From Streptococcus sp. HF-1907 (lineage in GTDB: Bacteria > Bacillota > Bacilli > Lactobacillales > Streptococcaceae): a stretch of DNA of 64,000 bases. The notes under the pieces are model-generated. The model was not told the origin of the DNA. It was given only the letters and a program-made list of their open reading frames with translations, and did no database searches. A program made the position numbers and the translations under genes. The stretch spans positions 186,001-250,000 of the forward strand of contig NZ_JADNQT010000001.1 in the NCBI RefSeq assembly GCF_015594605.1. The letters are read 5' to 3'. Shown here piece by piece: positions 28,969 through 36,804 of the stretch; the first letter of the stretch is position 1, and the number at the start of each line of letters is the position of its first letter.

Positions 28969-28986
28969 AATTGACCGCGGTCAATT
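28969..28986. promoter_or_regulatory. 18-bp perfect palindrome, Fnr-type TTGA-N6-TCAA
   Basis: AATTGACCGCGGTCAATT is perfectly symmetric and contains the TTGA-N6-TCAA half-site spacing of Crp/Fnr operators. It lies 29 bases ahead of the Crp/Fnr gene start, which suggests autoregulation and possibly control of the divergent nrd operon. Confidence 0.6.
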
Positions 28987-29014
28987 TCAGATAAATTACT
29001 CTCAAGGAGGCAAT

Positions 29015-29680
29015 ATGACAAAAGATAATTGTGTCCACAAGGTACCACTATTACAGAACCTTTCACCATCAGAAAAGGACTTAATTTACCCACTCATCCA
29101 TCACAAAACGATTCAGAAGGGCGAAATCGTTCAATCTCCTGAAACTGAGGCACAGCTGACCATTGTGGCTTCTGGGCAACTAAAAGTTTATAAACTCAAT
29201 CCCAATGGTAAGGAACAGCTGATTCGTATGATCCATGAAGGAGAATACGAGGGAGAAAATTACATTTTTGGTCTCAAAAATCAGTCCATTTATATTGAAG
29301 CGGTTTGTGAAAGCAGAATTTGCTGCTTATCTCAAAAGTCTGTCAATGATATTCTCACCAACTACCCTCAAGTCGGCTATCAACTCCTACAACTCAATGC
29401 TCAAAAGACCGTTGCTCTAGGAGAACAAAATCAACTTCTGGCTATTGATGACATAGAAACACGGATTGCTAAATACCTGATTAGCCTTTCTCAAGAAAAA
29501 CACAATGGAAATCATATCACCATTTCCATTCCCCTAAAAGAAGTGGCTAGTTATCTGGCAACTAGTCCTGAAACCATCTCCCGCAAGCTAAAACACCTAG
29601 AGGAGACCGACCTTATCCAGCGCCGAGGACGACACATCCAACTCCTAAACAACTTTTGGCAACGCTTTGGAGTTAGTTGA
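29015..29680 (+). CDS. Crp/Fnr-family transcriptional regulator
   Basis: 221 residues from the ATG at 29015, which has AAGGAGG four bases upstream; an in-frame start 27 codons earlier lacks a site and would overlap the palindrome. Residues 20-110 form the cyclic-nucleotide-binding-like sensor fold (KGEIVQSPETEAQLTIVASGQLKVYKL). Residues 140-215 form the winged helix, with recognition helix SPETISRKLKHLEE at 184-197. The N-terminus CVHKVPLLQNL resembles FNR-like proteins; cysteines at 6, 98, 103 and 104 might be redox sensors, but a four-cysteine Fe-S pattern is not evident. Divergent from the nrd operon. Ligand unknown. Confidence 0.9.
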   Translation: MTKDNCVHKVPLLQNLSPSEKDLIYPLIHHKTIQKGEIVQSPETEAQLTIVASGQLKVYKLNPNGKEQLIRMIHEGEYEGENYIFGLKNQSIYIEAVCESRICCLSQKSVNDILTNYPQVGYQLLQLNAQKTVALGEQNQLLAIDDIETRIAKYLISLSQEKHNGNHITISIPLKEVASYLATSPETISRKLKHLEETDLIQRRGRHIQLLNNFWQRFGVS

Positions 29681-29693
29681 CAATAAAAGCAGT

Positions 29694-29740
29694 AAAAAAG
29701 ACTCTTGATTCTATCCACTAGAATACCAAGAGTCTTTTTG
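29694..29740 (+). terminator. Terminator of Crp/Fnr gene
   Basis: AAAAAGACTCTTG and CAAGAGTCTTTTT are perfectly complementary, with an inner ATTCTA/TAGAAT pair. It is likely bidirectional. Confidence 0.9.
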
Positions 29741-29900
29741 TAGTTTATTCATAATTTCCTTAAAATCAGCGTAAGAACTTCTACTAATACCCAGAGCTCC
29801 GCCGACTTTGGTAAAATGTTGTTGATACTTATAAACATACCATCATTGAGATAGCACATAGAAAATTGATAACTTTGCATCTCAATAATTCTGTTTCAAA

Positions 29901-30605
29901 TCATTGATACAAATCAATATCCTTCCAAATCTCATAATATTTTTCATTAGGATTGACGGTGGAGTGACATTTATCATCAAAGATAAAGGTGTATTTATTG
30001 TCCTCTGTGTAGGTCTGCCAATCGATACCATCAACCATTCCAGGACGACCATACTTGCAAAAATGTACGAAAGCACCATGAAAATCCTGGTGAATCTTCA
30101 ATAAGCGTTTTTTAGATGTGAATTTATTAAACAGGAACATCGGCCCCACCCAAGTGTCCAAGCCACTGCAAATGTCCACCCCGTGCGTTGCTCCTAGACC
30201 TACTAATTTACATAAAAAGGGTTCAAGGTCATAGCGAAATTGGTAAACAGTATTGTGCGGAGATTGGGCAATATCACAACTAATGCTTCTAGCCCAAAAC
30301 ATCCGATCTCTGCTAAATGCTCGCATGGCTTCCTTCTCAGATAAATCAGAATAGAGGTCTTTTAAGACTGGAAGCAAATCCATCCCTTGATTATGCGCCA
30401 GCATGTCCTCTATTTGTGACCAAGAAGTTGGCGTCATTTTCATCATATAGAATAAATTTCCCTCATCTCGACAAGTCCCAAAGATACATTTGACCTGACT
30501 TGAAATGCCTTTTTCCATAGCCTCCCAAGGCGTGTAGGGAATCAAGTCATCAATCACAGGACCCGAAACCAAAATACATAGTGAAAAATAGAGAGTCATC
30601 CACAA
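29901..30605 (-). pseudogene. Carboxylesterase (type B, COesterase) C-terminal remnant
   Basis: About 234 codons equal the second half of para-nitrobenzyl-esterase-like enzymes. GTCRDEGNLF carries the acidic triad residue of the GTNxDEG motif and GATHGVDI carries the catalytic histidine. The first half with the oxyanion hole and nucleophile serine (GESAG) is absent. The first residues (MWMTLYFSL...) are encoded by the terminator hairpin of the upstream pfkB-type gene, so no true start exists. The frame is otherwise open to a stop at 29901, which suggests recent truncation. Confidence 0.8.
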
Positions 30606-30623
30606 ATGACCCTCTATTTTTCT
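30589..30623 (-). terminator. Terminator of the PfkB kinase gene
   Basis: AAAAATAGAGNGTCAT and its complement form a near-perfect stem around a six-base loop with T/A tracts on both sides. It overlaps the end of the kinase gene and reads into the esterase remnant. Confidence 0.85.
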
Positions 30624-31540
30624 GTATATCTGTCTAAGTCAGCTTGCAGCAGCTCATAATCATTAGCCGTTAAGTAAGTTCCCTGACTTGCCACGACTAG
30701 ACTAGCTGCTTTATTGGCAAAGTCTAGCGCCGAGGCGACTGATTGTTCTTTATCGAGTGCTGCAAGGACGGCTGCGACATGGCTGTCTCCTGCTCCGATA
30801 GTATCGACGACTTGGCTCGGGTAGGCAGCTGCTTCATACCAAGTGCCGTCATAGGCGACCGCACCGTCTGCCCCCTTGGTCACGATGACGAGAGCCTGCG
30901 TTTTGGCATAGATTGCCTTAATGGCTGTGTTTAGCTCTGCCGATTGTCCCAATGTCATAGCTTCCGCTTCATTCAAATGAAGAATGGGGGACATGGCAAG
31001 AAGCACAGCCATTTTTTTAGGAGCGATGAGACTAAGACGAGGGCCAGGCGCAAAGACAATCTGTCCAGTCAACTGCTTCAAGGCTTCAATCAAGGCCTGA
31101 CCCGTCTCTTCCTCAATCTCCAAGCCACAGATATAGATATAATCGTAGGCGAGCTTGGGCAAAGTCGCTAGCCAAGCCTTGTCAAAGCCATACTCCACCC
31201 CGTGGTCAGACAGAAAAGTCCGCTCACCGTCCGACTCAACAAAACAGTAGCAACAACCATTTGCCCCAGCAAGACGAAGAGGTAAATCAAAGCCTTGCTT
31301 GCCCAATTCACTAGCCACAAAGTCACCATAAATACCTGACCCGACTGGTGATAGAAAATCAATCTCCGCACCAACCTGCTTCAAAAAGCGAGCGACATTA
31401 TAAGCACAACCACCCACCTGCCAATGCTGAGACTGAATATGCGCATCCCCCTCGCGACTAGGCAACCGGTCCAAATAAATCATAACATCACACACTGTCG
31501 AGCCAATCACTAGGATGTTGGCATTAACTTTGGTCTTCAT
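30614..31540 (-). CDS. PfkB-family sugar/nucleoside kinase
   Basis: 308 residues from the ATG at 31540, with GAGGAG seven bases upstream; an in-frame start 31 codons earlier lies deep inside the fic gene. Both PfkB signatures are present: an N-terminal [17 protein letters not shown] (signature 1 with GG) and [17 protein letters not shown] near residue 250, where the aspartate of GAGD is the catalytic base. It should phosphorylate a sugar, sugar acid or nucleoside; the substrate cannot be deduced. It overlaps the 3' end of the Fic gene by 17 bases, so it is transcribed with the defence-type genes although its role looks metabolic. Confidence 0.88.
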   Translation of the reverse strand: MKTKVNANILVIGSTVCDVMIYLDRLPSREGDAHIQSQHWQVGGCAYNVARFLKQVGAEIDFLSPVGSGIYGDFVASELGKQGFDLPLRLAGANGCCYCFVESDGERTFLSDHGVEYGFDKAWLATLPKLAYDYIYICGLEIEEETGQALIEALKQLTGQIVFAPGPRLSLIAPKKMAVLLAMSPILHLNEAEAMTLGQSAELNTAIKAIYAKTQALVIVTKGADGAVAYDGTWYEAAAYPSQVVDTIGAGDSHVAAVLAALDKEQSVASALDFANKAASLVVASQGTYLTANDYELLQADLDRYTEK

Positions 31541-32147
31541 CTGGTAACTCCTCAATGGTATAAGTTGTGTAGCCCTCATAATAGTAGGATTGGTCAATCC
31601 CCTTCGTGTAAATCTCGCGACTATCAATCGCATCGGTCAAAGCTCCCTTTAGCAGATACTTAATCTCAATATCGCGAATAGGGCTGCGCTCCATAGCCAG
31701 CAAGTAGTCCTCCTTATCAATGAGTGACCAATCCACCACCTGATGCAGTTCTTGTTTAAAAATCAAGTCCAACCAAATGCGCGTGCTCCGCCCATTTCCC
31801 TCACAGAAAGGATGAGCTACATTCATCTCGACATACTTCTCAACAATCTCATCAAAAGTTGATTGAGGCATCTTATCAATATAATCTAAAGAAGCCGACA
31901 AATACATGACTGGAGCAAAACGAAAACCGCCTTTGGAGATATTAACATCACGAATCTTACCGGTAAAATCATAGATATCCTGAAACAAGTACTCATGGAT
32001 ATAAGCAAGCCCTTTGAAAGTCCCAACTTCTGCTAGCTCAATGTCTCCAGAATCGTAGAGTTCCTTCGCTTTTTGCTTAGTCATTTTTTCCTCAACACGC
32101 GCTAGTTCTGATGATTGAGTGATGTTTAGTTTGTTTTTTAATACCAT
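31524..32147 (-). CDS. Fic protein, class III (C-terminal inhibitory motif)
   Basis: 207 residues. Fic enzymes transfer AMP or related groups to target proteins. The catalytic loop H112[11 protein letters not shown] is complete. Near the C-terminus S187-YYY-E191-G192 matches the inhibitory motif (S/T)xxxE(G/N); its C-terminal position defines class III (as in Neisseria Fic), in which oligomerisation holds the enzyme off. The flap region ([15 protein letters not shown]) is also typical. It follows the RelA/SpoT-like fragment by 16 bases and overlaps the PfkB gene. Target unknown. Confidence 0.9.
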   Translation of the reverse strand: MVLKNKLNITQSSELARVEEKMTKQKAKELYDSGDIELAEVGTFKGLAYIHEYLFQDIYDFTGKIRDVNISKGGFRFAPVMYLSASLDYIDKMPQSTFDEIVEKYVEMNVAHPFCEGNGRSTRIWLDLIFKQELHQVVDWSLIDKEDYLLAMERSPIRDIEIKYLLKGALTDAIDSREIYTKGIDQSYYYEGYTTYTIEELPDEDQS

Positions 32148-32163
32148 AATACCTCTTCTCTAG

Positions 32164-32559
32164 CTAGGTTAAATTATAAAATAATGATGAGTCATTGCTA
32201 GAAGATGAAGTCTGCCAACCATCTAGCGACTCCATGACTCGGCTAATATCAGCAGAATCTAAAATAATGTGCGCACCAAAAATATCATTCAAAATTGAAT
32301 TGACAGGATAATCCTCTTGACGTTTTGAAAAACGCTCAATCTTATCCAAAATACTCTCCGATGTTTTCACACGGTAAAAATATTTAATATAATCATTGAT
32401 ACTCTCATGCAAATTGAGACGATAAGCTAAAATCGCATCCGTTGGAACTTTGGAGAATGGTTGATTTAAGTTAATCTTTTGTAAATGGCTGTACTCCTCA
32501 AAGAAAAGTATGTGTAGCTTGTTTATTTCTGAAATCAAACGTTCTACTTTATCTAACAT
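32164..32559 (-). CDS. Truncated RelA/SpoT-synthetase-like protein
   Basis: 131 residues from the ATG at 32559 (AAAGGA upstream); a GTG at 32583 overlapping the previous stop is an alternative start giving 139. Residues about 65-100 resemble the start of the (p)ppGpp synthetase fold (YFYRVKTSESILDKIERF, SILNDIFGAHII, where RelA/SpoT proteins have DIxGIR). The conserved arginine of that motif is replaced by His, and the protein ends before the GY(K/R)(A/S)xH part of the active site. It therefore cannot be a normal alarmone synthetase. It may be a relic or a small partner of the Fic protein. The family call is tentative. Confidence 0.55.
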   Translation of the reverse strand: MLDKVERLISEINKLHILFFEEYSHLQKINLNQPFSKVPTDAILAYRLNLHESINDYIKYFYRVKTSESILDKIERFSKRQEDYPVNSILNDIFGAHIILDSADISRVMESLDGWQTSSSSNDSSLFYNLT

Positions 32560-32579
32560 ACTTATCCTTTCTAAAAATA

Positions 32580-35500
32580 TCACTCTCCAAACACATCATC
32601 CACTAATTCCTGCATAGTTCCAGACATTGCGGCTTCGGTGCTATCTTTTTGAACAAAATTCTTACGACTAATCGTTTCATCAATATTTCCAAAAATGAAA
32701 TTGGTCGCAATACGGTAGATGATTTCACTCGGTGCCAAACCATAAACCTGATTTTCCAAAATATGTTTCAAACGCTCATGGTCGTTTGGAAATTCTGCTT
32801 TAATGATTGGACTGTTATAAAGTCGTTTAACAATCTCTGTAATGTAAAGCCCTGATTTCATGTAGGGGTCAAAGAAAGTCTTGCTAGAATCATCATAAAT
32901 CCCAGGATTTTCACTTTCCAGTTCCGTAACCATCTTTTTAACAACTGCTTTCGGTGTGAAAATCTGATTAGTCTTTTGAGGGGGGATATAATCGAAAATG
33001 TCTTCCTCAGTCTCTTCAAAATAATTACTTAGCTCTGCCTTTTTACGTAAAAATTCTTGAATGGCTTCGTTGAAGGTTGACTCATCAAACAGATGTCCTG
33101 CAAAGGCTTCTCCCTCAAGCAAGCCGCCATCGCGCAAAAGACTGAATTTTTCAACCGTGATACCCGTCACTTCATGAAAAACATCTGGATTGACTTTGCT
33201 ATCAAAGTTGGCAAGTGTCAGCGATTCATCACCATAAGCCATAATGAAACTAGGAATCGTTCTAGCAAAGCCACGCAAGTGAGCGCGGACATCTTCTTCA
33301 GCAGTTTTCTTAACCTTAGTCGCCTCTTTAACTTCTTGGTCATGAACCAATTGTTTTGGCATCTCACGCGCCGTCTCTTCCAACTGCTTCTTAACAGATT
33401 CCTTATAATCTTGGTCAATTTCTTGACGCTTGGCTTCATAACTTTGCTTGATTTCTTCCTGTTTAGCCAAATCATCTTTAGCTTCTTTGAGGTTATTAGT
33501 CAATTCTTGTTCCAGAATAGACTGGTCTGTTTTTCTATCATGCTCTAAACTAGCCATTTGTCGAGAAATAGTTTCTTCAATCTGTTTGTTGAGAGTCTTT
33601 TCCTCACGCTTGTTGAGTTGATAGGAACTCTTTATCTCATCGGCATAAGCATCCGCAAATGTTTTAGCAATGTCTTTGACAAATGAGCTTGTCTCAATAG
33701 AGTCTTCAACTAGCTGGTCAACATTAGACTCCAACTCGTAAATCTTTGTACCAAATAAAACCTCCTGCTTATTGATAACCATTTCTTCTGAAACGGTAAC
33801 ATCTCCATTTTCATCAACTGACACTCCTGAAAAATCAAGCATGCCATCTGTTTGACGAACCTTGCCTTCTTTTTCTTCTGGTAAACTTTCTAAAATATCA
33901 AGTACAGTCTGAGAAGCTGAGAAAATTCCTGAAATATTATCAAAGAGGAAATTAGACATAAAGCCACGTTTAATGACTTCTTGTGCTTTAATCTGACGAG
34001 GAATGGTCAAGACTTGACTGGCATCTACTTCCATCATCTGACCATCACGATCTTCCGCAATGACTGGGAAGAAATTCAAGAGACGCTTAATATTCTCTTC
34101 ACGACCAACAGATGTGCCACCGCCGCCAGCAGTAGCGATTGATAAATTGTTGGCAAATTCATCAAAAATAATCAGTGTGCGTTCAGGAGCAAAGTCGAAA
34201 ATATAGGCATTTTCTTTCTTGTAAGTCTTATCACCTTCCTGACAAGTATAAGGATTCTGTGCACGAAAAGCAGCTTGCATGTATTGAGCAGGTGATTTGA
34301 GATTAGACAACATAAGCACGGCTGACCATTCTTTGATGGTCACACCAGTCGTCAACTGACCGACTGACAAGGTAATGGTTCGGTCAAATTCCTTAACAGC
34401 TTTACGAACCTTATCTAATGATTTCTGACTGCCCAAGGTGCTATCGTTATTATCATCCTTGCCATCACCAGCTGCTAAAATAATCTCATAACGTTCAAAA
34501 GTAGGATGTTCTTCCAACTTTTTCTTCAAAGCCTTAGCAGAGGCAACACGGTCTAAGAGCCAGAAGGTGTGTTTTAATTCATCACGTAATTTTTTAGTTG
34601 AAAATGGGTATTTTTCATTATGAGTAAGGGTATCTAACCACTTATCAACTTCTGCATCATGGATAAATTTTCCAGAATCATTGGTCGCAAAGAATTCATT
34701 AAGGTCAAAGGCAAAATCAACAGATGATTCACCCAAATCTGCTCCCTGTTTGACATCATCGATAATCATCTTAGACATCTGATAAGTAAACATATTGAGT
34801 CGTGGCAAGTCTTCATAAGGATTTTCGTCTTCTTGCTCGGCATCCCAAGTCATTTTAGCTTCTTGCTCATCGGCATAAGACCAGTTATAAATCTGCTCTT
34901 GGTCAAACTTCCCTTGCGCCAAAGCTTTAAAAGGTGTACCTGATAAATGAAGCGTGTATTTTCGGTCAATACGGTCAAAAGCCTTATCGGTCTTAAAGGT
35001 ATCAACGCCCTCATGCGCTTCATCAATAACCAGCATACCCCATTTCAAATCCGCAATCCATTTTAACTTATCATAAGCACCGCCAAAATAGACAGAACCC
35101 TTTAAATCTTGCAGACTAACAAAGGATAAGAGCCTTACATTATCCGCCCCTGACATGGCAAGAGTTTTAAAGTTATCATAAGATAAAGGCGAACGGTTTT
35201 TGAGACTATCAGATTCTGAAACAAACTTATAATCAGTCTTCCCTGCTACAAATTGGTCAAAATCATCATACCAAGAGTTGGCAATGGCTGGACGGTTAGT
35301 GACAATCAAGACACTTTGCAAGTCCATCTGCTGAACCAAGTCGTAAGTCGATAAAGTCTTACCAAAACGTGGCTTAGCATTCCAGAGATAAGAATACTTA
35401 GTCAACTTTTGGTAATGTGAGTTAGGATTTGCCTCAAAGTAGGCCATCGTTTGGGAAACAGCTTGCGCTTGTTCCGCGCGTAGAACATAGTCAGACTGTT

Positions 35501-35873
35501 TACCCTGCTGGGTTTTAGAGTAGTCCTGACCGACAAATGAATAATAGAGCTCTTCTGCTCTCTCAGGATGACCATTGAAATAGAACCATTCATGCCCTGC
35601 TTCACGTTCAATATCGTGCTTGGCTAAATAGCGATGAAAGGCATGGTCACGGAAATACTTACCAGACTTTAGAAAAGCTGGATGCACCCATAATTTTTGG
35701 TAATCAAGTCCCGCTGTGTGGGTTTGTTCCTTGATGCGCGTGTCGGCATCACGAATGGTATCGCCAATCTTAATCCAGCCATTATGCTTAGGATTATCTG
35801 GTGTGGTATAAGCGTAGATAACAGGCTTAATCTCACGGTTGACATTGACTTTGTCACTGGTTGAAAAGGTCAT
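32580..35873 (-). CDS. Restriction-type SF2 helicase with N-terminal GIY-YIG-like nuclease domain
   Basis: 1097 residues. Residues 18-100 look like a T5orf172/GIY-YIG domain (VIYAYTTP...NGWIKIGDT, then FHRYLAKHDIE..GHEWFYF). Residues about 130-560 are an SF2 helicase: Walker A AKPRFGKT (166-173), DEAH 284-287, SGTP 311-314 and an AAFRAQNP motif VI. Residues 730-870 are a long charged coiled coil. The last 130 residues look like the start of an N6-adenine methyltransferase (IFTPKAVV, then DPYMKSGLY for the SAM motif) but stop before an NPPY motif. It probably translocates and cuts DNA as the restriction arm of a system whose methylase may be the gene at 41038. It starts five bases after fic. 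Confidence 0.82.
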   Translation of the reverse strand: MTFSTSDKVNVNREIKPVIYAYTTPDNPKHNGWIKIGDTIRDADTRIKEQTHTAGLDYQKLWVHPAFLKSGKYFRDHAFHRYLAKHDIEREAGHEWFYFNGHPERAEELYYSFVGQDYSKTQQGKQSDYVLRAEQAQAVSQTMAYFEANPNSHYQKLTKYSYLWNAKPRFGKTLSTYDLVQQMDLQSVLIVTNRPAIANSWYDDFDQFVAGKTDYKFVSESDSLKNRSPLSYDNFKTLAMSGADNVRLLSFVSLQDLKGSVYFGGAYDKLKWIADLKWGMLVIDEAHEGVDTFKTDKAFDRIDRKYTLHLSGTPFKALAQGKFDQEQIYNWSYADEQEAKMTWDAEQEDENPYEDLPRLNMFTYQMSKMIIDDVKQGADLGESSVDFAFDLNEFFATNDSGKFIHDAEVDKWLDTLTHNEKYPFSTKKLRDELKHTFWLLDRVASAKALKKKLEEHPTFERYEIILAAGDGKDDNNDSTLGSQKSLDKVRKAVKEFDRTITLSVGQLTTGVTIKEWSAVLMLSNLKSPAQYMQAAFRAQNPYTCQEGDKTYKKENAYIFDFAPERTLIIFDEFANNLSIATAGGGGTSVGREENIKRLLNFFPVIAEDRDGQMMEVDASQVLTIPRQIKAQEVIKRGFMSNFLFDNISGIFSASQTVLDILESLPEEKEGKVRQTDGMLDFSGVSVDENGDVTVSEEMVINKQEVLFGTKIYELESNVDQLVEDSIETSSFVKDIAKTFADAYADEIKSSYQLNKREEKTLNKQIEETISRQMASLEHDRKTDQSILEQELTNNLKEAKDDLAKQEEIKQSYEAKRQEIDQDYKESVKKQLEETAREMPKQLVHDQEVKEATKVKKTAEEDVRAHLRGFARTIPSFIMAYGDESLTLANFDSKVNPDVFHEVTGITVEKFSLLRDGGLLEGEAFAGHLFDESTFNEAIQEFLRKKAELSNYFEETEEDIFDYIPPQKTNQIFTPKAVVKKMVTELESENPGIYDDSSKTFFDPYMKSGLYITEIVKRLYNSPIIKAEFPNDHERLKHILENQVYGLAPSEIIYRIATNFIFGNIDETISRKNFVQKDSTEAAMSGTMQELVDDVFGE

Positions 35874-35878
35874 AAGTT

Positions 35879-36604
35879 TTAGTCCTTGTAATCAATTCTA
35901 AAATAATCGAGGTAGGCTTTCATCTGGTCTTGACAACTTAAACAAGTATCCGTCAAGAAACCATTGTTGTCGCCCCACTCAGATAAACCACGGTAATAGT
36001 AAGGTTTAACTTGGTCGGTAATAATAAAGGGAACCAAGTCTAAGCGAAGCATTTCCTTGAACATCGCTAAGCGCCACACACGACCATTCCCATCTGAAAA
36101 AGGATGAATACGCTCAAAGGTCACATGGAAGTTTAAGACATCCTCAAAACTAGGAGCAGCTATTCTATGATAATCTTCAAGAAGTGCTTGTATATGGTCA
36201 GTAACATCTTCTGGTGCGGATGTTTCTCTAAAACCAATCACATTAGGAATAATCTTGTAGTCACCTACTCGATAATGGTCAAGTTTTGACTGGCTAGTCC
36301 CTTTTTCCAAAATGGCATGATAGTTTTTAAACCATTCTTCTGTTAAAGGCTCCTCTACACTGTCTAACATCTTATCAAAAGCTTCAAAGTGATTGAGGGT
36401 TTCTAAAATATCATCAAGCTGGATAAATTCATCACCATCAAGCCCCACACTATGGGTCTCATAAATATAGCGCGTCTGCTCCTCTGACAAACGACTCCCC
36501 TCAATGCGATTGCTATTGTAGGCAAAATCAATCTGCAAGCGATGATAAATCCCGCCTAATACCTTTAAATCTTTTTCTTCACGTAGTCTTTCTAATAATG
36601 ACAT
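35879..36604 (-). CDS. Fic protein, class II (N-terminal inhibitory motif)
   Basis: 241 residues. The inhibitory motif S31-NRI-E35-G36 near the N-terminus marks class II, and the active-site loop H167-PFSDGNGRVWR178 is complete, including the final arginine that binds nucleotide. The protein should adenylylate (or de-adenylylate) a target, held in check by its own helix. It is preceded by AAAGGAG and lies between the small RNA/STAND gene and the helicase gene, which starts after five bases. It is a different subfamily from the class III Fic 3.7 kb further on. Confidence 0.9.
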   Translation of the reverse strand: MSLLERLREEKDLKVLGGIYHRLQIDFAYNSNRIEGSRLSEEQTRYIYETHSVGLDGDEFIQLDDILETLNHFEAFDKMLDSVEEPLTEEWFKNYHAILEKGTSQSKLDHYRVGDYKIIPNVIGFRETSAPEDVTDHIQALLEDYHRIAAPSFEDVLNFHVTFERIHPFSDGNGRVWRLAMFKEMLRLDLVPFIITDQVKPYYYRGLSEWGDNNGFLTDTCLSCQDQMKAYLDYFRIDYKD

Positions 36605-36640
36605 CTTACTCCTTTGTTTTTTTCTGCTCTTAAAATTTCA

Positions 36641-36649
36641 TGGTACAAT
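36641..36649 (+). promoter_or_regulatory. Promoter of the small RNA
   Basis: TGGTACAAT extended -10 box. Its predicted +1 coincides with the first base of the closing stem of the RNA. Confidence 0.6.
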
Positions 36650-36655
36650 ACTAGT

Positions 36656-36747
36656 AAGATAACTTATGACGGAGTAACGCTGGGTCCCAGAAAGGGGTAG
36701 GTGCATAAGCACTGAGCATTCCTATGTGCCTGGGGTTATCTTTTTTA
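36656..36747 (+). ncRNA. Predicted small structured RNA (about 90 nt)
   Basis: An extended -10 box (TGGTACAAT, 36641-36649) predicts a transcript starting at 36656. The first eight bases AAGATAAC are the exact complement of GTTATCTT at 36735-36742, which is followed by T4ATTT, so the RNA 5' end forms the terminator stem. Inside, AGGTGCATA (36699-36707) pairs with TATGTGCCT (36723-36731). CTTATG (36663-36668) can instead pair with CATAAG (36704-36709), a competing helix. It has no coding capacity. The RNA diverges from fic and converges with the STAND gene. Family not recognised. Confidence 0.65.
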
Positions 36748-36804
36748 TTTTGTTTATTCTATCCTTTCGATAAATTTATCGGGGGTTCTGATTCCTTAAA
36801 TAAT

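Noticed and set aside
28922..28986. Exact nrdI promoter
   Set aside because: Several weak -10/-35 pairs overlap the NrdR boxes and none is good enough to choose.
33093..33548. 151-codon plus-strand frame inside the helicase gene
   Set aside because: It lies opposite the coiled-coil region, whose low-complexity codons leave the antisense frame open; the translation is a Phe/Leu-rich shadow.
36641..36747. Known riboswitch or csRNA
   Set aside because: The sequence does not show the ZTP, guanidine, fluoride, T-box or THF cores I know, and lacks the TTTAAG repeats of CiaR-driven csRNAs. It is also convergent with the next gene, so it leads no coding region.
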